64,000 nucleotides of DNA from Methylobacterium sp. Leaf125 (GCF_001423085.1 NZ_LMNU01000045.1:1-64000), one strand, 5' to 3'; shown: positions 24,386 through 33,473, numbered from the stretch's first letter. A program made the numbers and translations. Notes: generated by a model not told the origin, from the letters alone.

Positions 24386-26482
24386 GTGACGGATTTATCG
24401 GACGGATCCGTCACGCAACTGACGGTGGACGGTGACGCCGATCGCTTCGGACCCCGTGCGCACGGCATCGCAGATTGGCCCTTCGGACCACCCCGTTCCA
24501 CTCTCGTCGATCGACCTTTGGCGAATGGCGCGTGGCCGCGGTTGCGCATCGTGACGCTGGTCCAGCAGCCGTGCGACGGACTCGCCGCCACCCGGGCCTC
24601 CGTGGAGGCGCAGGCCTATCCGAATCTCCGACACGACATCATCCTGCGGACAGACGGCGCGATTCGGTTTCCCCTCATCGTTGCGGATGAAGGGTACGAC
24701 GCTCTCCTGATCCTCCAGCCGGGCGACCTTCTGGCCCCCGACGCACTTGCCGCCCTCGGCCTGCAATTCCTGCTCAGTGGCGCCGACGTCGTCGTTGGCA
24801 TACGGGTCGTCTTCGATGCGGGACCGCTCGGTCTCGACGCACCGGCAGCGCCCCCGGGGACGCTCGTCGATCCCGCGCCTCCGGACGGGCCGCTCGCCCC
24901 CTTCACCGGCGGCGAGGCTCTGCTCAAGCGCTCCTGCGTACAGGCCGCCGGGGGGCTCGACCCGGACGCGGCACATCCGGTTGCCGCCCTCTGGCCGCGG
25001 CTCGTCCGGCAGGGTGCGGTGCTCGCACGGGTGGGCCGACCGGTGCTCCTGCACTCTGCGCCGGGCCACGCGGCGCCCGCGATGGGTTCGGGCCTCTCGG
25101 TAGCCAGCCTGACCGACCAGGGTCCTCTCGGCGGCGCCGGGATCGCCCACCGACGCCTGTGCGATGCGCTCGCCCTCGCCGGCCACACCGTCAGCGATCA
25201 CTGCCTCGCGGCGGAATCGCCGCCGGCGGCGGCCGAATGGGTCGAGCGGTTCCCGCGGACGGAGCGCACCCTGTCGCAGGGGCGCTACGATCTGATCGTG
25301 GCGGGCAACCTGCATGGCGCGACCCGCCGGACCACGATCCTGGAGCGGCTCACCCGAGCCGTTCCGGTCGCCGCCGTGCTGCACGACCTCTTCCCCGTCA
25401 CCGGGCGCTGCGCCTCCCCGTCCGGCTGCCCCATCATCCCCGAGGGATGCGACGCCCGCTGTCCTTCGCCCAACGCCTATCCGCAGTTGCTGCCCCAGCG
25501 GATTGCCAGCGTTTATGCCGAGAAGCAGGCGATCCTGGCCGAACCCGACGGACCCCTCCTGCTCGCCGCCTCCGCCTGGACGGAATCGGCGGCGCGCGCC
25601 TTGGCGCCGCGGGAGACGCGGGTCGATCGCATCGACCTGGCCTTCCCGACGGGCGTGTTCCGTCCTCGCTCGCGCGCGGCCCTGCGGCGCGAACTCGGTC
25701 TGCCGGCCGATGACGTCCTCGTCATGTTCGCCGCCGTGATCGCGGACGCGCCCAGCAAGGGAACGGCCGAGCTGACCGCGATCCTGCGCCGGGCTGTCCG
25801 GCCGGGGCTCCGGTTCGTCGTCGTCGGGCGGCTCGACGATCCGGATTCTCTCGGAATTCCGGATCTGATCGCGGCGGGTCCGATCGGTGACGAGGCGACG
25901 CTGGCAGCCTGGTATGGTGCCTGTGATCTCTACGTCACCGCGAGCCGCCAGGAGACGTTCGGACAGACACCCGTGGAAGCCGGGCTGTGCGGAACCCCAA
26001 CCATCGCCTATCGCGCCACCGGTCTGGCCACCGCCGTCCTGAACGGGGTCTCGGGCCGCCTCGTGCCGCTGGAGGCGGGCGCCCTTGAAGACGCCCTCCG
26101 TGCGCTGATCGCCGATGCTCCCGAGCGCCAACGCCTGGGAGCCCTAGGACGGATCGCCCTGGAGAGTCGCAACAGCCACGCCGCCTGCGCAATGCGCCTG
26201 AACGACGTGTTCGTCGCGCGGGGTATCCTGCCGGCCGCGGCCGGGACCGGACGGATCCGCTTCGCGCCGGAGATGCTGTCGACCTTTGCCATGGCGCAGG
26301 ATCGTGCGCCCGGACGGACCGGCCTGATTCCGAGCGACGCCTCGCGGGTGGTCCGCCTCGCCCGGCGGACCAAGCACGCTCTCGTGGGGCGTGACATGCC
26401 GCCTTGGCTGCGCCGGATCCTCTACGCGGTCGCGACGCTGCGCAGGATGCTTCGGCCGGCGACTCGCGGAGAGGTTCGATGA
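24386..26482 (+). CDS. Two-domain glycosyltransferase (GT2-like plus GT4)
   Basis: A 698-residue protein with two sugar-transferase folds. Residues about 50-235 resemble a GT2 domain (LRIVTLVQQPC, ILQPGDLLAPDAL in the DXD position, FTGGEALLKRS..AAGGLD) but lack a clean DXD, so this half may be inactive. Residues about 240-620 are GT4 with a cysteine-bearing acceptor region like colanic-acid WcaC proteins (HDLFPVTGRC, then spaced cysteines). The nucleotide-sugar motif is ETFGQTPVEAGLCGTPTIAY. A basic C-terminal segment could lie on the membrane. The start is a GTG at 24386. It overlaps the next glycosyltransferase by four bases. It probably adds sugars to an exopolysaccharide repeat unit. Confidence 0.85.
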   Translation: MTDLSDGSVTQLTVDGDADRFGPRAHGIADWPFGPPRSTLVDRPLANGAWPRLRIVTLVQQPCDGLAATRASVEAQAYPNLRHDIILRTDGAIRFPLIVADEGYDALLILQPGDLLAPDALAALGLQFLLSGADVVVGIRVVFDAGPLGLDAPAAPPGTLVDPAPPDGPLAPFTGGEALLKRSCVQAAGGLDPDAAHPVAALWPRLVRQGAVLARVGRPVLLHSAPGHAAPAMGSGLSVASLTDQGPLGGAGIAHRRLCDALALAGHTVSDHCLAAESPPAAAEWVERFPRTERTLSQGRYDLIVAGNLHGATRRTTILERLTRAVPVAAVLHDLFPVTGRCASPSGCPIIPEGCDARCPSPNAYPQLLPQRIASVYAEKQAILAEPDGPLLLAASAWTESAARALAPRETRVDRIDLAFPTGVFRPRSRAALRRELGLPADDVLVMFAAVIADAPSKGTAELTAILRRAVRPGLRFVVVGRLDDPDSLGIPDLIAAGPIGDEATLAAWYGACDLYVTASRQETFGQTPVEAGLCGTPTIAYRATGLATAVLNGVSGRLVPLEAGALEDALRALIADAPERQRLGALGRIALESRNSHAACAMRLNDVFVARGILPAAAGTGRIRFAPEMLSTFAMAQDRAPGRTGLIPSDASRVVRLARRTKHALVGRDMPPWLRRILYAVATLRRMLRPATRGEVR

Positions 26483-27588
26483 GCGCGCCATCAGACCGGC
26501 CTCGCCGCCTCTATCTCGATCACACGCATCTGCGCGGGCATGTCACCGGGATCGAGCGCGTCGCCCTCGACCTGTTCACGCCCGACACGCTCCATCCGCA
26601 CCCTGTCACCACGGTCCGTGCGCGGGGGATCCCCGGCATGATCGCCGCGCAGCATCTCGGCCTGCCCCTGCGGGCCTTGCGCGATCCCGCGGCCCTGTTC
26701 CTCTTCCCCGGGTTCCCCCCGGGTCCGCTCTCGGTCCTGCGTCGTCGCCAGTGCATCACCTATGTGCACGACACCTTCCTGCTGACGCGCCCGCAGGACC
26801 TCAGCTGGAAGAGCCGCCTCTACATGGCGCCGAGCTTCGCCTTCGCACTACGCTTCGGGCGCACCTTCTTCGCCAACTCGCGCACCACCGGGGAGGCAGT
26901 CCGGGCGTACTGCGCCCGCGATGCCCTGGTCGCCCTGCTGAGGCCCGCCGTGCGCGATGTGTTCAGACTGACCGGCCTGCCCGCCGCCCCGCCGCCCGCC
27001 CCCGGCACGCCGCTTCGGCTGCTCTGCATCGGGACCATCGAGCCGCGGAAGGACTACCCGTCTGCGCTCGCCATCGTCGCGGCCCTGAATGCAAGTGGGA
27101 TCGCTGCGGAACTCCATCTGGTCGGCCGGGTCGGCTGGGGCGACCATGCTTTCCTTGCGGCGCCGCCACCTTTCCTAACCCTGCACGGCTATCTCGACGA
27201 CGGGGCTCTGCGCGGCCTCGCGGCGCGATGCCATCTCCTTCTCTCGACCTCGAAGGCCGAAGGGCTGGGATTGCCACTCCTCGAGGCCCAGCACGGCGGT
27301 CTCCCGGTTGCCGCACCGCACGGACCGGTCTTCGCCGAGGTGCTGGCCGGCTCCGGTTTACACATCGACTCCTCCGATCCGAAGGGAGCCGCCGCCGCGA
27401 TCCTCTCCTGGGTCGAGAGCTCCGCCTTCGCGGCCGTACCGGATGCCGCGCGGGCCAATGTGGCGCGCTGGAACCGCCTCGCCGCTGGGGACGCGGCGTG
27501 TTTCTCAATGTTTCTGAAGGTGGGTGCTGCCGCCTACGACGATGCGGAAGATCGGCTGGTGCAGCCTTACAATCGTGCCCCAGCATGA
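26479..27588 (+). CDS. GT4 family glycosyltransferase
   Basis: A 369-residue cytoplasmic retaining glycosyltransferase. N-terminal LYLDHTHLRGHVTGIERVA and central FANSRTTGEAV lead to a Rossmann C-lobe beginning LLCIGTIEPRKDYP, with the nucleotide-sugar motif SKAEGLGLPLLEAQHGGLPV. The ATG at 26479 overlaps the stop of the preceding glycosyltransferase as ATGA, with GAGAGG upstream, so the two are co-translated. TGIERV-type N-termini occur in mannosyl- and rhamnosyl-transferases, but the sugar cannot be assigned. Confidence 0.9.
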   Translation: MSAPSDRPRRLYLDHTHLRGHVTGIERVALDLFTPDTLHPHPVTTVRARGIPGMIAAQHLGLPLRALRDPAALFLFPGFPPGPLSVLRRRQCITYVHDTFLLTRPQDLSWKSRLYMAPSFAFALRFGRTFFANSRTTGEAVRAYCARDALVALLRPAVRDVFRLTGLPAAPPPAPGTPLRLLCIGTIEPRKDYPSALAIVAALNASGIAAELHLVGRVGWGDHAFLAAPPPFLTLHGYLDDGALRGLAARCHLLLSTSKAEGLGLPLLEAQHGGLPVAAPHGPVFAEVLAGSGLHIDSSDPKGAAAAILSWVESSAFAAVPDAARANVARWNRLAAGDAACFSMFLKVGAAAYDDAEDRLVQPYNRAPA

Positions 27589-27901
27589 AGCCGATTGGAG
27601 TTGTACACAGATAAGCGACGAAGGTCCGGCGGACTACGCAGATCGCAACCTGTCAGCAAACCTGTTCTTACCAATATCATTGCGAGTCACGGCTTCTACG
27701 AGGAGATCGTCGAGGGCGACCATCGCGACGCTCAGCGCAGCAGATCCACTGGCATACGTCCTGCGCAGACGACGATGTTGATGCCGTTTCAGTCGGCGCC
27801 TGTTCCGTTTCGAGACAGACGGGCGGCAGAACTGGAACAGAGTTGTTCGAGGCGGAAGAGAAGAACCGCGCGAGCGGCGACCAGGTCGGGAGACGAGACA
27901 G
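27589..27901. other. Intergenic region before the chain-length gene
   Basis: About 310 bases, AT-richer than its surroundings, without a convincing gene. A 7-base inverted repeat, CTGTTCC (27800-27806) and GGAACAG (27834-27840), could be a regulator site. It probably carries the promoter of the wzz-like gene. Confidence 0.45.
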
Positions 27902-29380
27902 ATGTTCGACTTCGGAAGCCCGGTCCGTGGCGAGCCGGTAATTCTCGAGACCAGGGTTCCGAGTGGGCTCGACAGCGGTCTGATCCTGCGTCGCCTATGG
28001 CGCGGCACCGGCGTGATCCTGCTCGGCGGGCTCGCCGCCGTGATCCTCGCGGTGGTGCTGCTGAACGCCGTGGCGCCGACCTACACCGCCGTGACGCAGA
28101 TCCTCGTCGACCCGTCCGATCTTCCGGTCATCCAGAACGACCTCAGCAACCGGCAGCCCCAGGCGGATAGCGGCGTTTCGATCGCCGAGAGCCAGACGCG
28201 GGTGATGCAGTCCGACAGCGTCCTGCGGCGGGTCATCGACCGCCTCGATCTGACTGAGGACGAGGAGTTCGTTCCCCCGGCCTCGACAAACCCGCTGGTG
28301 CGGAGCCTCAAGGAGCTCCTCGGCATGGATCCGCCGCCGGCGAGCCGCGAGCCGGTCAATCTCGCCCTCGACAACCTGCGCCTCAAGCTCGGCGTGCGTC
28401 GCGCCGAGCGGACGTTCGTCATCGACGTCTATGTCCAGACCCAAGACCCGGAAAAGTCGGCCCGGATCGCCAACGCCATCGCGGACGCGTATTTTGCGGA
28501 GGATGCGGCGGCCCGCACCGATGCGGCGCGTCGTGCCTCCGAGGCCCTGACGGGCCGTCTGACGACGTTGCGCCAATCGGTCGAGGAAGCCGAGCGCAAG
28601 GTTCTGCAGTATCGCGTGACGAACAAGCTGGTGACGTCGAGCGGACGCCTCCTCAGCGACCAGCAGCTCAGCGATCTCAACCAACAGCTCGTCACCGCGA
28701 CCCTCAAGACGGCCGAGGCCAAGGCACGGCTCGATCAGGCGCGGCACATGCGCACCGGCGAGGCCGGGACCGCCCTTCCGGAAATGCTGCAGTCGCTCGA
28801 AATGCAGAACCTGCGGCAGCAATACGCGACCCTGTCGCGCAACACCGCGGAACTTGCCCAACGCCTCGGCGACCGCCATCCGGCCATGGCCGACCAGTAC
28901 GCGCAGCAGCGCGATCTCCAGCGCCTCATCCAGCGCGAGAAGGAGCGCATCATCGACACCTCGCAGAAAGATTACGATCGGGCCGTGGCAAGCGAGGCCG
29001 CGGTGCGTCGGAGCCTAGAGCGCGCCAAGACCGAGACGGCCGGTAACGATCGCGCCAATGTGGGCCTGCGTGAGCTCGAGCGCGAGCTCGATGCCCGGCG
29101 CTCGATCTACGAGGCCTTTCTGCGCCGTTCGCGCGAGACCAACGAACAGGAGCGTCTGAACAGTTCCAACGTGCGGGTCATCTCGACCGCGACGCCGCCG
29201 CGGAGCCGAACCTGGCCGCCCTCCCCGAAGCTGGTGCTGCCCCTCGCCTTGCTTGTAGGCCTGGGTCTCGGTGCCGCTGGCGCGCTCTGGCTCGGAGCCC
29301 GCCGCGACCGACGGGTGCCCCGTCCGCCCCGGACGAGCAGTTCGACCGGGGCCCGCAGCTTCCGAGCTGTCGATGCCTGA
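27902..29380 (+). CDS. Wzz/GumC-like polysaccharide chain-length protein
   Basis: A 492-residue polysaccharide co-polymerase of the inner membrane. It has an N-terminal helix (about 38-60, preceded by LRRLWRGTG), a large periplasmic part with long coiled coils (about 190-400), and a C-terminal helix (about 445-468). The Wzz proline/glycine-rich segment before the second helix (ATPPRSRTWPPSPK) is present. It has no Walker A or tyrosine-kinase domain and no separate BY-kinase gene is nearby, so length control may rely on a kinase encoded elsewhere. It lies amid glycosyltransferases, indicating Wzy-dependent export. Polymerase and flippase genes are absent from this window. Confidence 0.88.
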   Translation: MFDFGSPVRGEPVILETRVPSGLDSGLILRRLWRGTGVILLGGLAAVILAVVLLNAVAPTYTAVTQILVDPSDLPVIQNDLSNRQPQADSGVSIAESQTRVMQSDSVLRRVIDRLDLTEDEEFVPPASTNPLVRSLKELLGMDPPPASREPVNLALDNLRLKLGVRRAERTFVIDVYVQTQDPEKSARIANAIADAYFAEDAAARTDAARRASEALTGRLTTLRQSVEEAERKVLQYRVTNKLVTSSGRLLSDQQLSDLNQQLVTATLKTAEAKARLDQARHMRTGEAGTALPEMLQSLEMQNLRQQYATLSRNTAELAQRLGDRHPAMADQYAQQRDLQRLIQREKERIIDTSQKDYDRAVASEAAVRRSLERAKTETAGNDRANVGLRELERELDARRSIYEAFLRRSRETNEQERLNSSNVRVISTATPPRSRTWPPSPKLVLPLALLVGLGLGAAGALWLGARRDRRVPRPPRTSSSTGARSFRAVDA

Positions 29381-29523
29381 GTCCAGTTCCGCCCACCCCT
29401 GCCTCCACGATCGATTTCTGCAAACCTTCCCCGTGCGACCCTCCCACGTGGCGCGACGTTCAGCCCCGGGTTCCCGTCGTTCATCCTCAAGGTGCGTACG
29501 GAACAGGTGCCAAAGGCGATGAC

Positions 29524-30336
29524 ATGAGCGTTCGCTTATTCGACATCACGTTCACGCCTGGATCGGCCACCGACATCCTCGCGACTTCGGCCCGCCAGCC
29601 GGCCACCCGTCCGCGCATGATCGTCACCGCGAACCTCGATCACATCGTGACGTTGTCGGAGAACATGGCTTTCCGGAAAGCCTACGAGGGCGCGGTCGCT
29701 CACACCCTCGATGGCATGCCCCTCGTCTGGCTCGCCCGGCTCTGTGGGGAACGATCGGCGCGGCGGGTCACGGGCCACGACCTCATCGCGGCCGCCTTTG
29801 CCGCGCCCTGGCCTGCGGGTCGGCAGATCTTTATGGTCTGCTCGACGGAGGCCGTCGGACTTCGCCTCACTGAGCGTCTGGTGATGGCGGGTATACCGCG
29901 CGCGTCGGTCGCCTTCACGGTGCCGCCCTTCGGCTTCGAGAACGATGAGGCCTACGGGGAGGACCTCTGTGCAGCCGTGCGGACGCACGGAACGACCTTG
30001 CTCGTCTTCGGCGTCGGTGCGCCACGTTCGGAGATCTGGGTGGACCGCCAAGGGAACGCCCTCGGGAGTCCGGTCGTCCTTGCCGTCGGCGAAGCACTGA
30101 ACGTCGCAGCCGGGCTTGTGCCCCGCGCGCCTGCCCTCATGCAGCGCTTCGGACTCGAATGGTTCTTCCGGTTCTGGCACGCGCCGCATCGGCTGTTCCG
30201 CCGCTACTTCGTACGCTCGTGGGGACTGTTCGGGATTGTTTTGCGCCGATCGCTGTTTCGGAGATCCCGTCGGCTTCCCCAAGCCGCCCGGCAGCGTCCG
30301 GCGCCCAACGCCCAGCGCGCGCCTGAAACGCCCTGA
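29524..30336 (+). CDS. WecG/TagA/CpsF family glycosyltransferase
   Basis: A 270-residue GT26 enzyme that transfers a hexosamine-type sugar to a lipid-linked precursor on the inner face of the membrane. Family motifs: VTANLDHIVTLSEN near the start, HTLDGMPLVWLARL, RVTGHDLI and the C-terminal LVFGVGAPRSEIWV. The start has AAAGGCGATGAC upstream. A basic, arginine-rich C-terminus (LRRSLFRRSRR) probably binds the membrane. It closes the exopolysaccharide patch; the next gene is on the other strand. Confidence 0.9.
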   Translation: MSVRLFDITFTPGSATDILATSARQPATRPRMIVTANLDHIVTLSENMAFRKAYEGAVAHTLDGMPLVWLARLCGERSARRVTGHDLIAAAFAAPWPAGRQIFMVCSTEAVGLRLTERLVMAGIPRASVAFTVPPFGFENDEAYGEDLCAAVRTHGTTLLVFGVGAPRSEIWVDRQGNALGSPVVLAVGEALNVAAGLVPRAPALMQRFGLEWFFRFWHAPHRLFRRYFVRSWGLFGIVLRRSLFRRSRRLPQAARQRPAPNAQRAPETP

Positions 30337-30351
30337 AGCGTTTCGGACGGA

Positions 30352-30924
30352 TCACGCCGCGCCGAACAGGTGCGGATGCCGCACCCGCAGGGTCAGGATC
30401 AACGCCAGGGTCTTGATGTCGGTGACCTCACCGCGATCTGTCATCGCCGCAAGTTCGCTCAGGGCCAGCTCCCGAACGGTGATGTCCTCGTGCTCGCCGA
30501 CCAGTCCGCCGCCGGGACCGACTCGGTCGGGCGCTTCGTATGGCGCCAGGAACAGATCCATCTGCTCGGTCGAGATCCCCGGCATGCTCCAGCCGCAGGC
30601 GACCGGTTCGAGGACGCCGAGACGCACGCCCGTCTCCTCGAAGGCCTCGCGGCGTGCCCCTTCCTCGGGCTCGGACTCATCGAGGAGGCCGGCCGGCACC
30701 TCGAGCACGGAGGTGACCCCCGCCGCATAGAAGGCCGGGGTCCGGAACTGTTCGACTAGCAGAGCGACCCGCCGGGTCGGATCGTAGGGCAGTACTGCGG
30801 TCGCCCGTCCGTGATCCTCGATCTCGCGCGCCAGGCGTGTGCCATCCTCCATCGTCACCTCGGCGACGAGAAACCGGCTCCAGCCGTCGTGCACGATCCG
30901 GGTGCCGCGGATAATCGGCGCCAT
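30352..30924 (-). CDS. Nudix hydrolase, ADP-ribose pyrophosphatase-like
   Basis: A 190-residue Nudix enzyme resembling ADP-sugar pyrophosphatases (VEQFRTPAFYAAG, EVPAGLLDE, ACGWSMPGISTEQMDLFLA). The Nudix box reads GLLDESEPEEGARREAFEET and appears one residue shorter than the GX5EX7REUXEEXGU consensus between the first Glu and RE, though all acidic ligands are present. The likely role is clearing ADP-ribose or related nucleotide sugars. It converges on the WecG-like gene, with only 15 bp between stops. Confidence 0.88.
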   Translation of the reverse strand: MAPIIRGTRIVHDGWSRFLVAEVTMEDGTRLAREIEDHGRATAVLPYDPTRRVALLVEQFRTPAFYAAGVTSVLEVPAGLLDESEPEEGARREAFEETGVRLGVLEPVACGWSMPGISTEQMDLFLAPYEAPDRVGPGGGLVGEHEDITVRELALSELAAMTDRGEVTDIKTLALILTLRVRHPHLFGAA

Positions 30925-30996
30925 TCTGCTCTCCCCCCGTCGGATCGCCGAGGCTGCGGCGACCGAATGGGAGGGACCTAACAGCGGCTTGGCGCA

Positions 30997-31284
30997 TCAA
31001 TGAGGCGTGAAGCGCGTGTTTTCGGCAACGGTCTCGGGGATTGTGAGACGTCGGCGGATCGTGAAGGTCATCCGATCCGCGTCCTGCGTCTGCGCGACAA
31101 GGGCGTCGCCCTCCTCCCTCACCATGTGGGGAATGTCGATGACCGCCATCGGATCGGTGCAGGTAACCACCAGGAACGCGCCAGACGGCATCCGGCGCAA
31201 GGCCTTCCGGGTCCGCAGAGCCGGTAGGGGGCACTTTAACCCGGTGAGGTCGAGATGCCTGGTCTCGCTGCCTCCGTCCGTCAT
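30997..31284 (-). CDS. TusA-related sulfurtransferase
   Basis: A 95-residue sulfur-carrier protein of the TusA/SirA family. LDLTGLKCPLPALRTRKAL contains the CPxP-type active cysteine near residue 18. The C-terminal CTDPMAVIDIPHMVREEG strand-helix is typical. The start at 31284 gives the usual TusA length although the frame is open further upstream. It could pass sulfane sulfur to tRNA thiolation or molybdenum-cofactor enzymes; a molybdenum hydroxylase lies elsewhere in the window. The partner is not determined. Confidence 0.9.
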   Translation of the reverse strand: MTDGGSETRHLDLTGLKCPLPALRTRKALRRMPSGAFLVVTCTDPMAVIDIPHMVREEGDALVAQTQDADRMTFTIRRRLTIPETVAENTRFTPH

Positions 31285-31339
31285 CGACGTCACATCTTTG
31301 CCCCCGGCTTTCCTGGTCCCCGCCGCTCTACCAGTCTCG

Positions 31340-31380
31340 AAACGAAAGATCCCGCCGACGGCTTGGACCGTCGGCGGGAC
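31340..31380 (-). terminator. Terminator after the Gly/Tyr-rich protein gene
   Basis: TCCCGCCGACGG / CCGTCGGCGGGA is a 12-bp perfect stem. Read leftward it is followed by ATCTTTCGTTTCG. It lies about 50 bp past the stop of the Gly/Tyr-rich gene. Confidence 0.75.
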
Positions 31381-31427
31381 CAGGCAGGGCCGGTCCGGGC
31401 GCTGAGGGCGCCCGGCGAGGTCAGACC

Positions 31428-31823
31428 TCAGTAGCCGTAGCCGTAGGCGGGATAGCCATAGCCGTAAGACGGCGCGGCGTAATAGCCATAGGCCGGCGCG
31501 TCGTAGCCATAACCGTAACCGGTGCCGACGTAGCCGCGGTCGTAATAGCCGTAGCGCGGTGCCTGGCTGGCCGCGATGGCGCCACCGATGATGCCGAGGG
31601 CTGCACCGGCCGCCAGGGCGCCGCCAACGCCGGGCCCACGGCGATAGCCACCATAATAGCCCCGGCCGTAGCCGCGATAACGCACGGTTTCGACCGTGGC
31701 GCCGCCACCAACCTGGGCAGCACTCAGAGCCGGCATCGGAGCAGCCTGAGCGGCCGTGAACGAACCCGCCGAGAGACCGATGGCGGTGGTGCCCGCGAGG
31801 GCGAAGGACAAGATGCGTGACAT
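31428..31823 (-). CDS. Gly/Tyr-rich secreted protein with glycine-zipper segment
   Basis: A 131-residue exported protein. A signal peptide ends near AQA (residue 27). A glycine-zipper-like hydrophobic stretch, GGALAAGAALGIIGGAIAAS, lies about residues 67-86. The C-terminal 45 residues are repeats of YGY/GYGY. The ATG at 31823 has GGAGAA upstream. Similar glycine-zipper proteins with aromatic-repeat tails are common in rhizobial envelopes; function is unknown. A strong terminator follows, indicating a separate, probably well expressed transcript. Confidence 0.8.
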   Translation of the reverse strand: MSRILSFALAGTTAIGLSAGSFTAAQAAPMPALSAAQVGGGATVETVRYRGYGRGYYGGYRRGPGVGGALAAGAALGIIGGAIAASQAPRYGYYDRGYVGTGYGYGYDAPAYGYYAAPSYGYGYPAYGYGY

Positions 31824-31977
31824 GCGAGCGTTCTCCGTCACAGGATAAGATGTTCCTGAAACGATGAACTTGGCGATCCGTTCCAGGATCGCCACAGTCA
31901 AGCCGCGCCGGTGGGTGTCCTCGATCACATTCGCGACATCGCAGGCGCGTATCCCCTGCTGCCACGGTATGATCTGT

Positions 31978-33345
31978 TCAGAACACGCATTCGGTGAAGG
32001 CGGGCTCCACGGAGCGCTGCCAGCGCCCCTCGTATTCGGCGAGGCGCTCCTCGGCGAGGGAGCGTCCGGCGGCGACGATGGCCTCCAACGGCTGAAGGAA
32101 GTGCGTCTCGTCTCGCCCCTGAGCGTCGCGACGCGCCCGTGCAGCGAGGCCCGCGCGGGCGATCGTGAGAGCCTCCGCCGCCACTGCCCCCAGGGACCGG
32201 CCGGCGATGCGGGCGGCCAGACCGAGGCGGGGGACCGTCGCGCGCAGGCCTTCCCGATCGCAGGCGTTCCAGTTCTTGGCAATGTCCCAGGCCGCCGCCA
32301 GGGAGGCCTCGTCGTAGAGCAAGCCGACCCAGAAAGCCGCCTGCGCGGCGATCATCGCTGGATTGCCCACATCGGATCCGCGCATCTCGATGAAGCGCTT
32401 GAGCCGCACCTCGGGGAACGCGGTCGAGGCATGGTTGGCCCAGTCCGACACCGTAGCGCGCTCCCCAGGCAGCGCCGCGAGGCGGCCGTCCATCAGGTCG
32501 CGAAACGAGGCGCCGGAGACGTCATGGTAGGTCTCGCCCCGCTTGACGAAGTACATCGGCATGTCGAGCAACCAGTCGACGTAGGACTCGTAGCCGAAGC
32601 CAGGCTCGAAAGCCCTGGGCAGCATGCCGGTACGGTCGCCGTCGGTGTCGCGCCAGATCTCGGACCGGCGCGACAGGAAGCCGTTGGGGCGTCCATCCGT
32701 GAAGGGTGAATTGGCGAAGAGGGCGGTCGCCACCGGCTGTAGCGCGAGGGCCACGCGCATCTTGGCCACCATGTCGGCCTCGGAAGCGAAGTCGAGGTTC
32801 ACCTGCACGGTGGCGGTGCGCAGCATCATGTCCAGGCCGAGGCTGCCGACCTTGGGCATGTACCCCGCCATGATCTTGTAGCGGCTCTTCGGCATCACGG
32901 GGGTCTCCTCCCGCGTCCATTTCGGACTCATGCCGAGATCGAGGAAGCCGATGCCGAGACCGTCTGCGACCTGCGCCGTCGCCTCGAGATGCATCCGCAA
33001 TTCCGCGGCCGTCGCGTGCACGTCGGCCAGCGGTGCACCGGAGAGTTCGAACTGTCCGCCGGGCTCGAGCGAAATGGCGCCCCCCTCGGCCCCGGCGAGA
33101 CCGATCAGGTGGCCGGCATCCTCGATCGCCTCCCAGCCCGTGTCGCGGCTAAGCCCCTCGAGCAGGGCCCGGATGCCCTTCTCACCCGCATACGGGACCG
33201 GACGGTTGCCGTCGCGGTAGAACGGCACCTTCTCGTGTTCGGTGCCGATCGCGAAGCGCGCGCGCGGCTTTTCGCCTTCCGCGAACCAGGCGATGAGCTC
33301 GTCCCGCGTGGTCAGGGGCGTCGTATCGGACGTGTCGCGCGCCAT
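31978..33345 (-). CDS. gshA: Glutamate-cysteine ligase
   Basis: First enzyme of glutathione synthesis, joining glutamate and cysteine. The 455-residue length and the motifs GTEHEKVPF, GGQFELSGAPL and MRGSDVGNPAM match the plant/alphaproteobacterial class of the enzyme, not the E. coli GshA class. Glutathione is important for formaldehyde detoxification in many methylotrophs. rsmE lies upstream on the same strand with a 128-bp gap, so transcription may be shared. Confidence 0.94.
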   Translation of the reverse strand: MARDTSDTTPLTTRDELIAWFAEGEKPRARFAIGTEHEKVPFYRDGNRPVPYAGEKGIRALLEGLSRDTGWEAIEDAGHLIGLAGAEGGAISLEPGGQFELSGAPLADVHATAAELRMHLEATAQVADGLGIGFLDLGMSPKWTREETPVMPKSRYKIMAGYMPKVGSLGLDMMLRTATVQVNLDFASEADMVAKMRVALALQPVATALFANSPFTDGRPNGFLSRRSEIWRDTDGDRTGMLPRAFEPGFGYESYVDWLLDMPMYFVKRGETYHDVSGASFRDLMDGRLAALPGERATVSDWANHASTAFPEVRLKRFIEMRGSDVGNPAMIAAQAAFWVGLLYDEASLAAAWDIAKNWNACDREGLRATVPRLGLAARIAGRSLGAVAAEALTIARAGLAARARRDAQGRDETHFLQPLEAIVAAGRSLAEERLAEYEGRWQRSVEPAFTECVF

Positions 33346-33473
33346 GCGCTGCCTCTTCAGGAAGGTCGTTCAAGGGAGAGGCGTGCCGGACCGCAGCGGC
33401 GAGGCCCCTAGGATCGGGTCAACGCGCCTCATAGGCCAGGGGACCCGCGCGAACAACGCGGGCAAGCGACGCC

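Noticed and set aside
27835..27848. GAACAGAGTTGTTC as a LexA box
   Set aside because: Alphaproteobacterial LexA sites are direct GTTC repeats with seven bases between; this is an inverted arrangement, and the neighbouring gene is not an SOS gene.
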